A stretch of DNA of 64,000 bases, from positions 18,267,676-18,331,675 of the forward strand of contig CATQJL010000316.1 of assembly GCA_958299035.1 (NCBI GenBank). Direction: 5' to 3'. Below, one piece after another: positions 1-12,100 of the stretch. The notes under the pieces were generated by a model, which did not search any database, was not told the DNA's origin, and saw only the letters and a list, made by a program, of their open reading frames with translations. The DNA is from Cylicocyclus nassatus (Eukaryota > Nematoda > Chromadorea > Rhabditida > Strongylidae). Position numbers and translations under genes: made by a program. The number at the start of each line of letters is the position of its first letter. Position 1 is the first letter of the stretch.

Positions 1-126
1 TTTGGAGCGCGATAACTGTCGATCTATACAATCCGGATATTTCTTGTGCAGTCCTGCTCTTTACACTTTCTTCTTCGTCAGTTCCACACAAAAATAATAA
101 TATTCACCACCACATAAAACAAGAAA

Positions 127-134
127 TTTCTCAG
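127..134 (+). promoter_or_regulatory. possible splice or trans-splice acceptor upstream of the ADAL start
   Basis: The sequence TTTCTCAG lies 27 bases before the chosen ADAL ATG at 162. In nematodes such a pyrimidine-AG site close to the start can accept a spliced leader; it could also be the acceptor of a 5'UTR intron. I see no convincing TATA box in bases 1-126. This is inference from position and motif only. Confidence 0.3.
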
Positions 135-161
135 GTCCTTCACCTTGCTAAAGCACTAAGT

Positions 162-3100
162 ATGCCGCAAATGGTCACGGAATCCGAATGCCGACGACTC
201 CTAAAAGTGGTGAGACACGCGCCATACTTGATCCGCTTGATCCGCTTCATCATTGGTCAATTCAGTGAACTAACCAATAGTAAGTGGATGAAGTGGATCA
301 AGCAGATCAAGATCAAGCGGACAACCGCTTCGCTACTGATCAGCTCACTGAATCGACCAATGAGGAAGCGGATCAAGTATGGCGCCTGCCTAGGAGCGTT
401 ACGTGAAATTAACAAGATGCATTATTTATGTATTCAGGAGCTTCACGCACATCTCAATGGCAGCATGTCGCTAAAAACAATCAAGAAGTTGTACCGGATG
501 CAGAAAGAAAGCAGCTTGAATCCAGCGAGTTTGGAAGCTGATCTTAAGCTGAAACAACCAAGCACCATGGAGGAGTGAGTTTGATAAAGGAACTCTACAT
601 TGTTTTCTTCTTGAATGCAGATAAACACACTAGGACGCTTTGACAGTGAACTTACTCTACATCAAATCAAAGTCAACTTCTGCAAATGTACCTTTTCAAA
701 TTGCGATTTTGGCACCCGCCATACTTGATCTTCTTGATCCGCTTGATCCTCTTCGTGCAAAACGGCGTCACTAATTTGACACTTGGCGTCGCTTACAGCG
801 CATTTGCCCCGTAACCATACAAATCACTTTCCTTTTTAATCACTCAATACCTAACTACGCGGCGCCTATGACAAACTGCTGTGTGCGCGTTTTGCACGAA
901 GCGGATCAAGTATGGCAAGTGCTTTTGTAGGCTAACAGAGGGCAGGTCACGCGTTAGTTTGGAGCTGTAAGACTTCCCATGGCATCGTAAGATTTTACGA
1001 AATTTCGTCGATACGCGGACTGCTCAAACGTTGCGGACCACGCGCAGCGCGGCTGGAATGTTGCGAGAGCACGACTTGTATAGTCGATTCGTTGAGTGCA
1101 CGGACTGGAAGTCACCGCGGAGTACGCGCCGCGAGGTAAGACGCTTGCTCCAGTACAAATCCGTCATTGTACAAGTCATGTTCACGCAACATTTCAACTG
1201 CGGTCAACGAGTCGACGATACATACCATGGCGAATTTGTAGTGGGGTAAGCGTTTTACGTCGCGGCGCAGTGATGTCCAGTCCGTGCGGTTAACGAATCG
1301 ATGGTAATTACCCTTTAACGTCAAATCCAGATAATCTTTGTTAGCAACACGAAAGCAAGGAAGCACATTTTGAGGTTTGTCGGGCAAAAAGCAAAAAAAA
1401 TCATAATTTGAAATGCTGTTTTGGTTTAGTGTGTCTAAAACCAATAGGCCATTCAACCAAATCTGTATATAGCCTACAAATATCTGTGATGCTATTGTCG
1501 CTACATGCTCAAAAGACGCCTCGGCAGGCATGCACTTGGAGCGCCATAACTACCTATGCGTTTCTGTATACTATTGGTTAAAAAAAGTAGAGGCAAAGAC
1601 TTGATTTATTCTTCATTATATGATAGGTTTTTGAGCGTTCTATTCGCTCAAATCAAAAAGGTCCAAAGCCTATGTCAAGTCTCCATTATTTATGCTCCCA
1701 ACCAACCCAGTTGGTGTGGTGATGTTCAAGAACCAACAAATCTGGGGACAGGTGTCAGGATTACAAATATGAGTACACATAGCCAAATTCGGTGTCTGTG
1801 ATTGGGTGGAGGAACGAACACCTCAATTAGGCACCGCCTCCGCGGACCACTGGTCCTAACACGATGCACAACAGCAGGACGAAAGGACCATGGTCCTTTG
1901 TATTTGGTTTGCCTCTGAAAAAACTGCCAATGTATACAGACCTTTCTGTCAAGATTTCTCAGCTAACACTTACTTTGCTCCTGCGCTTGTCAACTTTCAG
2001 CGGGTTGGCTTAACTGTCTGCAGGTATTCGTAGTGTCAACGCAAGCCATTACTGGCTCTTCCTCCATTAGGCTCATAGGTTTGCCCTGCATTGGTTTTCC
2101 ACTTTCCGCCCATCTTTTCCATAATCGCAAACGGAATGGCTAGTACTTATGCAGCATATCGGCCTCTCTTTCCTTTTCTTCGACTACCGCAACATCACTG
2201 TCCCAGCTTGACAGAGTGTTGAGCGCGGCGCGGAGTCTATTTTCTTGCAACGTTGCTAGTGGTCGTTTCACCCGGCATTGTCCGAGTATTGTTATCGCTG
2301 TTTTTAGTGGTCTGTTATTTCTCCGGCCATTCATTTCGTTAGCGAGCTCCTTGTAGTATGCCCGCGGTTATTCCTCCATTGTTGTTCTTGACCCTTGCTG
2401 TTGTTGCCGTTGTTCATTCAGCAAGCGCTGTTGAGTCGCTCCATGCTCATCAGCGTTTCAGGCTCATCTCAAAAAGAAATCATTGAACTTCCACCTTGTC
2501 ATTCTCAGGGCACACACATTCATATCTGTGCGCGTGTATTGATTCAACAGATTTACTCAGTGGTCTATAGGCACGGGATGAACTTGGACGGTTCAATGAT
2601 GACTCTCTCCTGAGTACATCAGTAGATTTGCCCAACAGCTCCGCCTCATTTGCCACTCGGTCTTCATTTCAACATGCCGGTTACGCATATGCATCCGAAG
2701 TTCTGTAATTTCCCTCTTTGTTATCGTATTATTGGGCACCAGTGCGTCACCTCTGCTTCGCAGAGGTTCGCACTGGCTCTACTATCTATGTGCCTTACTC
2801 ATTCTCGTAAAATCGTGGCACTGGAACTCACCGCGCTATGCCGATTACCACGAATAAAATGTAAACAACCACTCATTTTGAAAGTCTTTTCACGTGAGAT
2901 CGGTGATTTCGAGTGGATGAAACTTTTCGCAGGAAGACAAACGCAAATTTGAATAGGTTTTTGGATTTGTCATGGCTTGGTAGTCGCCATAAAGGTAATG
3001 ATAACCGTGAGCTACATCTCTGTGCGAAAATCTTCTCAAACGCTTGGCTAGAACCTTGGCAAGTTGACCATTTACACAACCAATTCATTTTGGCGCCGTT

Positions 3101-6100
3101 TTCGTTATGTAGTAAACTTTCGACCACTTTTCTGGCTAAACTCCATCGCTTGCACATTTGCTTACCAAACTCATCCACGACTCTGCAAAAAGTGGTGATA
3201 CGGACCGAATTTTGCGGTACAGAAGCCAGGTGGACCCGTTTGGCGCGCAATTTTTAACGGATCCACTCGACGGATTTGCTCGCGCTTTTGTATATTGGAC
3301 TTTCATGCTGCTAGCATGCGCCGTGCAAAATTTGGGCTCAGGAGGTTGGCTGGAACATGTTCTACGAATTTCGTAACGGACAGACACACAGACACACAAA
3401 AAGACGTAAACAACCCTTAGCCCGTTATTATAAGTCATGATATTGTCTGTATATTATCATACTGACTAGACAAGTTGTAAGGTTCACAGACCTTACATTA
3501 TAACATCTTCGTAGCCTTTTTGAAGACACGTTATATCTAGCGTTTTGCTGGTAACACCTAAAATAACACTTGTTACAAAACAAATTACAAGTACTTTCTG
3601 GATTGGTCTTTTATGACAACTGGCTACATCAACGGCATTAGCCCCCTCACTGGCTATTAACACGTTTCGGACCGCGAAATCGCGCGCGGCAAAAAAGAGG
3701 GTACCCTCAGCCGTTAGCCAGCAAAGGGACCTTAATTCGTAGAATGTGTGCTACATCTGTAATCAGCTTGTCGGATAAGATCCATACCCAGAGTTCTGAG
3801 CGAATTCGAAGTGTTTGCATTTTGTCATCTGAGAAGCACTTCCGTGTTTTCTTGAAAGATAGGAACAAGATTTCAGTTTCCAATTGTATCCAAAAGTATC
3901 TATTTTGTAAACGATATACATTACTATTAGAACTAAGGTTTTTCCCTTCGTATTCAAAGCTAAGGAAAGTTGCGACGTCGCACGCGTCGTTCGCGTTGCC
4001 GCACTTCGTTGCAACTGCTGTTCGATTTGTGCTCATATCTCCTAAATAAATATCGGCTGCACAACTTTACAGAGTCATCAAAAGTAGAAGTTTAGGCCTT
4101 TTACTTGATAACCTTGGACAAAAAGAAAATTTCCTGTAAACGTTGAAAAGGTCCTTCGATGGCGCGTGCTGCACCATGTGCAGCACCGGTCCGAAACGTG
4201 TTAAAGCAGCAATTCGCCTGACTGGGCTTCAGTGCAGTCCTCTCCTTTTGGCATAGTTCCACTGGTTTCTCTTTGTATCTTTATCAACACTTGGAGTTCA
4301 TCTCTGAAAAATCAACATATCCGTGGGTTTCTTGGTTTCACACTTAGTGACAAATTCACTCACGTAAATGTACACGTGAGTGCGGTTGTATATTCTCAGC
4401 GGACTTGCTCAGTCGTTATTTGTAGGCATGCAAAGAACTTGTGCAGATCGATAATGGGACGTGTCCAATCGTGACCATACTGCTCCAACTTGATTCTCGT
4501 TGCATGGCGCCTCACAACTAAACACTAGCGTGCAATGGCGATGTTACTCATTGTAGACTAGAGTCGTGTTCACAGCTTTCACCACAAGTGTACATTCATA
4601 GATAAGGCGTGAGCTACTGTAACTCTTTGTATCATATCTAACATAGATTTACTGCTCTTCAGTTTATCATGGACGGATACGTATCATAATTAAAAACAAC
4701 GACAACAACAAATATCTATGATATCAGATCACTTTTCCAAGATCATTGCGTACAAATTTTACGGAATAAAACAAAACACAACAAAAGCGTATCACATTTT
4801 CTATTCTTTCTTCTTCTTTTTAGCCACCTCAGCGCCCTTAGACGCATCCACCTCTTTCTTCTTTTCCTCCACAATTGCCACATCGCTATCCGAACTGGAC
4901 GTGGAGCTGCTGGATGAAGCTCGCGCTCTCTTGATCGGGGCACTGCTGGTGGTCGGAGCGTTAGGTGCACTTGGAGTGTTGCAGGCATCGGCTCTGGCAG
5001 CTAACTGCTTTTCCAGGTCTTTAATTTTATCGGCTAGACCTTTATAGGCCTTCTGCTGTTCCTCCGATACTGCCTTTGCTCGTGGTGGCTGCTGTTCATT
5101 CAGTAGGTTGATAAGCCTTTCTTTTCTTACCAGCACATTCGGTTCATCTCTAAAACACACACTTTCACATGTGTATATTTTCCAACCTGTACAGCAATGA
5201 TAGACTTAGTCGACGGTCTGCAAGCATGAAAAGAATTTATAGAGGTCGATGCTGACCCTTTCTTCTGCGCGCCGATAGGTGGCCTGTCCGACGGCTCCGC
5301 CTCTTCTTCCACTTATTCTCAGTTTCAAAAATATGCTCACAACTAACCCTGCAATTCTTCTCTTTGAAATCATGTTAATGGACAAACGCACATATTGCCT
5401 ATACGTTATCATATACAAGGCTGGATAGTTGTAAGGTTCAATAACCTTTGCTCAATTTACTCACAAACACTTATGTTCACATATTTATGTCCGCCATCTT
5501 AAAACAAAGAAAGAAAAGCACCAACGATTATAATAAGACATATTACAAGGCTACAAATTCATAACATTAGCACGCGTCAATTACTACAGCAGGTATAGCT
5601 TTGGCCATGCTAGTGGCGCCTCGCTGCCATACAGTATAGCAGATGACAGCTGCCATTTGGTACTGCATACCTTTCTGTAATTCATCGCTTTCATCTTCGC
5701 AAGTCTGAACGTTCTAAAGTGACCGGTCCAAAAATCACCTTCAATTCTCGCTTTCTATGCTTCGTTTGGCGTTCTGCCTAACATTCCCCTGGTGTTCTCC
5801 TTCAACTGCACACTTGTCAGCCGTGTTCTGGTTGATCGCTTCGCGTTGTGTTGCAATCTGCTATAATTATTAATATGTATTCCTTGCTGTGTCATGAATG
5901 GTAACATCCTCAGCTTTCCTTTATTTGAATCAAGCACATTAAACTGTGGTGACTAACCTTCTGCATTCGCTTCTATAGTTCAGACTATTGACCTCACATT
6001 GCTGGCTGGACAGGATGGCTAAGAGTTTCCTCTTATTCACCAGCACTTCTTTTCCCAGCACTCGTACACATCCGAAAAACGCATAGACGTTGACCCGGCA

Positions 6101-9100
6101 GTCAAAAGTAGCAAAAAAGCGAAAAGCAAGAAAGCAAAAAAACCTGGAATGATGCAATATGAGCTGAGATTTGAAATGCGTGTCGATATTGCGAAACTGC
6201 TCGCTGAGTCACTCATCATCTCCCGATTTCCTTTCGCGACCATCCGCAAAGACTGCCAAAATATTGTCTCGCGCATGTCTACGCCCTTTCCCGCGAATCC
6301 CTCAAAAAGGGGCGGATCTCCGGCGCGAGTCAACAGCGAGTGTCTGAGCAGCAGCCCGCGGAGACGATGCCTAATTGAGGCGTTCGATCCTCTACCCGCG
6401 CTCTTCGCAGGGCCCTATGTCCCAGTGCAAATCTCGGTTCCGCGCGGGAACCCTGGCGATTAAGCGCCGCACACCCTATAACTTTCAGCGCGCAACAAGT
6501 GACACTGTTGCAAAACCGGCTCCTTTCTGCAAAAGAATCATAAAAACAAGTGTAGATGTTAACATGCAGTGATCTACCTTTCGTATATTGCAATGATATC
6601 GTTATTCATCAAGGTTGTGCCCTCAGAACTTAGCACGGACACAAAAGCAATGATTTGTTTGTGCATAACCAGGGAGGCGTCTCCTATTGACAATTTTCCT
6701 CATATGGCAGCTATAAAATGTAGGAAGTTGCAGATTCAAGTGTTAAGAGGTAAGTATCATTCATTCTAAGTCTAGAGAACTGAAAACGCTTCCAGTTAAC
6801 AAGCACTTTTGACATAGCTCATTTTTGATGATTCACCACTTGTACAAAACAAAGAGCATGTTTGGACAACTTGTAGATACAAAGCGAGTCTCCGAGTTCC
6901 CTATCTCATAATGGGTAGTAGATTGCGGATGAGCATTATAAGCGCATGCTCTTTGTTTTGTAAGGTAATGAATCATTAAAAATGAGCTATGTCAAAAGCG
7001 CAGATGGATTTTAGTAGCTTAAATGTTCGTGAAAACCACTGTGTCCATCAATGTCGGTAGGTAGTTTAGGTAGGCTTAGATACCTCCAGCTTAGGTTGGG
7101 CGTATCACGCTTCCACTTTACTACTTGTCTATCGATTTTCGTCACGTAATCTTCACTATATCAAAATGGGAGAATAAGTATACAAAGGCATAGATACGGT
7201 CTATGAGAAGTGTGTGATCAGACACTTCTTGCTTTCTTGGCCTTTACTCCTCATCTTCCTCAGGTAGCTATTGCGATGCACTAAAGATCAAACTGCTTTC
7301 CATGATGTCATAACTAAAAACTCTTTTTGTGCATGCAGGTATAATGAATTGAAGAGACTTTCTTCGCAATTCTTGATGATGTAGACCCAGCCTCTTCGAA
7401 CTTTCATTTTTGTGACAGATGAAAGAAACCCTGAGTTGTTGGAATAGAGCGTCCACCTTTTAATGGTTGTCTCAAATTACCTCAGAACATGCACACTGTC
7501 AGTGTAAGAAACGAGATGTGGATCCTAAACTTCATATCGTAAGCACGAACAAAGTAACCAGATTTGCCTTCAAAAACACAAGCAGAAGTAAAAGCTAAGG
7601 GGACGGGCGTATACAAAACTTTTCAACCTTCACCATCAAGAAAAGGAGTCATGCAGCACAAAAGCTTGCTAGTAGAAAAAGGTCGTACAAGAAAGTTCAT
7701 ACAAAAAGTTTCACAAAAAAGATCAATCATGGATAACCTTTTGCCTTTCATCGTCAACTTGTTGTCGCTGGTATAACGACATCCTCAGCACCAACTCATT
7801 CCATGAGATTGATAAGCTGTCATCAATCAAATCTTCACTGGTTAGCCTGTGTATGCTCAAGCTGTAGACATCTATGCCTGACTTGCACGCTCCGAAAACA
7901 AACGCCTGCGCGCCGGTCAAATTTGCATTGGGTCATGGGGCGCGTTCTTCGCAGCCATTTGTAAGTATAGGTACGAGTGTAAACAAGCCATTCCTTTATT
8001 TGAACATCGTTTTGAATTTGGCGCGCTTGATGGAAAAAACACGAAGAGCATGTCATTCATGTACCAACATGAATAACTATAGGCCGTCCGCTCAGGACGC
8101 GGAGAGTGCAGGGTGTGCACATAGGGCCCGGCACAGATGGTCTGGGGTTAAACTGGACTTCGTTTTTGAAGTTAGAAGCAACGGGGATATCGTTTTTATA
8201 ACGTCCTGGGGAAAGCGCCCGAAAAAAATACGACGAGCATGTCAGGTGTTACGAGTTGAACGTGTTCTTTCGCGAGCGCGCGAATTTCAAAAGCAAGACT
8301 TAAACAAACAAATGGCTTACAGCGCACAAACATGAAGAGAGCGAATCAAACCATTGCCCCTCCTCTTTTTTGAGCCAAAAGTAGTGTAAATCGTTGAGAT
8401 ATCGCGCTCTAATCACATGCGGTATCCTTTGAACTATTATGTGACGAGAAATGCATCGCCAGATTGTTGAGGTTACAGATTTGGTTGGCCTAGGAGTTAT
8501 TCGACATTCTGAGCACTAAATGATACCGTACCCAACGACAGAGCCTTTGATCACGAAGTGTTATATTTTTGCTTTTTGTTATATTAGATACCTGAAAATG
8601 CGTTTTTTTCTTTTTTTTATTGTTATTTTGTTTTAATAAGGGTTCTCCTACTGATTTTTGCGTCAAGAGGGACTTCGTAAATTCTCGCGAAGTCATGGGG
8701 ACTTCGTTCCAAAAATGCTCCAAGCCAACGAGTGCCGGGCCTGCTCGTGCACTCTCGCTGTCTGTTTTCTCTGCGCCTCTTGCGGTCATGTACTGCCTTG
8801 AATGAACGCAACCGCGTTGCTCTCCGAGCACAGCGCGGACGGCCTACATATCTGGAGGTCACTTTTATGCAAGTTTAGCAGGTTTTACGACACTCTTTGC
8901 TTTTAACCCAAGACAAATTTAGTTTGACCCCTAACCACCTGTGTCGGGCCGTGCTTATTCCTCAACATCCACAGGCAAACAACGGATTTTTCTTCGTAGC
9001 ATGTATACTGCTCCTCGAGATTTGCTACATATTATCGGAACTTAATATATATATTAGGTCGTTCCGAAAGTAATGTCGCTTTTTTCAATCGAAGGCTACA

Positions 9101-12100
9101 TCTCACGGAATCAAGATTTTCAAGAGTTCTTGGGATCATTCGATGCAGCATTTCGCCCTCTTTCTAATGGTTCTAATCTTATTGCATAGTATTCAATGAG
9201 CTCTCAATAAATTACCAAAACCTGCGACTCATGCTTTTTGTCATGGTCGAGTTCGGCTAATTTTCCAAATTTTTGTACTGATTCCCTGAAAACGTACAAG
9301 TAACAGATAAATAGAGCAGACCCTATAGGATGCAAAACAATTTTTTGCTTTTCTTTAATTTGCTTCTTTGAGTTTCTGGAGTTAATTTTACAAGGTCATC
9401 AAAGTCCATATTTGGTCAACTTAAACCTCACAGAACAACAACCGGCAAGCAACTCGGGTGCCATTCGACGCAGCTTTTTCTCCTCTTTCTATTAGTTATT
9501 TTTTGTTTCCGATTCATCAGGTTTTCCGGGATAAAATCATCATAATGCAGGTTTTCCAGGGCGCCCCGAGCTGTACCCGGAATTTTCTAAAGTTGCTAAT
9601 CTGAAGCGGTGAATGCTCATTTGGTTTGTTAAATTAGTGTCAAGCCATAATCCATCTTTGTAAGTTTTAAAATCCGAAGATTTATTGCTGTTTGATGCAT
9701 TTGTGTCTGAGACGAGCCTGCTGAAACTCGGTGGTTCCATCAAAAAATTAATACAAAAATTATGACGAGCTATGGAAAGTAGAAAAAAGTTGTGCTGTTT
9801 CCTGTAGGGTTTGCTCTATCCATCCATTACTTGGACTTCTTCCGAGGGTTGTTATGAAAACTTAGAAAATTTGTGAAACTTGACCTTCTTAAAAAGCATG
9901 GGTCGCAGTTTTTGGTGATTTTTCAAAAGCTCATTGAATATGATGCCATGATACTACAACCCTTAGAAAGAGAATGAAATGCTGCATCGAATAGTTCTAA
10001 GATCTCTTAAAAATCTTTGTTCCATCAAATGCGGCGCCCGTCTGAAAAAAGCGACATTACTTTCGGAACGACCTAATATATATCTAATATATAAAGAACT
10101 AGTTAACTTACCTCGTCCGCTCGGCCTTTTTAGAATACTATGATAAAGCTCCCATTCCTATCCCTATACAACCTTTCCCTATGCCCACGTCTACATGCCA
10201 ATTCACTATTCCCGCTTTTTAGTCCCATTCCTATCCCTATACAACCTTTCCCTATGCCCACGTCTACATGCCAATTCACTATTCCCGCTTTTTAGTAATC
10301 AGCATGCTCGACTACCCCCGCGTGCCAACTCGCAGACCCGTAGCTCAAACTTTGCAAAAATCGATGAAATCGATAAAAGTAATAGATAATTTTAAAAACT
10401 AATATTGTATTTGTAATCAGCATGCTCAATTCCCCCCTTCCCTCCCTATGCCAACCCCCAGCTCCGTAGCTCAAACCTTGCAAAAAATCGATAAAATCTA
10501 TGTCGATCGATGAAGAAAAGTAGCCTATGACACCCGCCCCGCCCCGAAGTGTATGTGTGCCAAGTTTGGTCCGAATCGGTTCAGAAATGGAATCTATTCG
10601 GAACATACATACATACAGACAGACATACATACAAACAGAAATTCAGCTTTATATATAAGATCGTGACGCCAATTCAAAAAACATCAGACAGCGGTAAACC
10701 GCGGTGCGGTCCTGAAGCGCGTGCAATACGAGCAGTTTTGATTACTGGTTCACTAGTTTTCAAAAATTTTGAACCTGGAAATTTCCAGCAAACATTGACT
10801 TGCCGCTGTAGTCCTTTTCATTCAAGTCATAAGCGCGATGCAATTAAGAACTCGCTTTTATACTACAAAATTATGTTTAGCATATACTGTTTCAAGTTGA
10901 GAGCGTTTTTTTTCATTTGCGAACAAATAATTATGGCAAGAAATGCATTGTTGTTCCCTTAGAGAGAGTAAAGTAACCCTTTCGGACTTAACTTTTTGCC
11001 TTCAAGAAAAAATTCCTTTTTTCATTGGTTCTTACACATGGGCACTAGATAACACTTCAGATAAGTTTGGAAAGTTTCCGACAGTAAGAAAATACAAAGT
11101 GGTGGCATTTGCCAACAACAGGCCGTAGTGGAACGACTTTATTACACCTCACTTATTTACAATGGAAAGTTTTGAAGCAATTTCTATGTTTTGTCAGGCA
11201 AAGATAAACGTTACATTTCTCACATTGAATTCGTGAAGTCCTCCACATGTTTCTAGTTTACATCGTTGTTCGTTTCCATCCTCATGTATCGGCCAGTGTC
11301 CGACGTTGTCATATCTGATGTCATTCTAAGGGGGCTTCAAGCGTTTTGCTGGAACGTATTCATCATATTTGGAGAATTGGACAGCGGTCTTCCTCGTTTT
11401 GGTGCATTTGCGTAACCAGAGAGCCCTAGGCCTTCGGCAACTTTCACAGTGAATTGCAGCAAATCTTTTCCGATTTCGCTCTTCTTTTTCAAGTCACGCT
11501 GATACTCTAGCCATGAGTTGCACACTGCCAAGTTGAAATAATGGAATATGATGCGTAATGTCCATTTCTTCGAGCGAACAAAGTTACGAAACAATACAAT
11601 CAAAAAATCATTTTTATCGATTACTCCCATGGAACTGTTGTAAACCCGTATGACGGGTGGACGTGTGATCATTCTGTAATCACCGGCTCTCCTATCCCAC
11701 CTTTTCACTTTATTTTGCGGATCAGTTCCTACGAAGTTTGACGCGACGTTCACCACTTTATTGTCGTATCAACAAACAGTGATAAGTTTGCCATCTTCAG
11801 TGACGAGGGAGTCAGAACTGCCTCGGCCAAGTTTTTGCAGCTCCTTTTCCGATTTCAGGCTGCACTTTTGCAATCTGCTATTTCGTATTACTCCTGCGCT
11901 AAGAACTCCTCGCTCCAATCGCGAGTAAAAGCGATGTGAAGTAGTTGTCACAGAATAACTTGTGGCCACGATGATTTGGAATTCGCTTCGATAGATGAAT
12001 GACCATTCGATTTGTAGCAGATTACCCTTCAACCAGATCTTCAGGAAGTGTAGTCGAGCCTTGATATACTACCGAGCGGTAGATTATACCAGAGGCACCG

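Noticed and set aside
162..578. A single 138-codon ORF starting at 162
   Set aside because: Residues 17-92 of it come from intron 1 and the MITE inside it. The spliced form joins LLKV directly to ELHAHL, as in the ADAL family, and exon 2 ends at a GTGAGT before the apparent stop.
2873..3438. Several 100-125 codon ORFs on both strands
   Set aside because: They lie in dispersed repeat R1, and the frames are not kept in its other two copies.
10943..11128. Plus-strand ORF at the left edge of the piggyBac (SYTWALDNTSDKFGK)
   Set aside because: It overlaps the element end, has no family match, and opposes the transposase strand.
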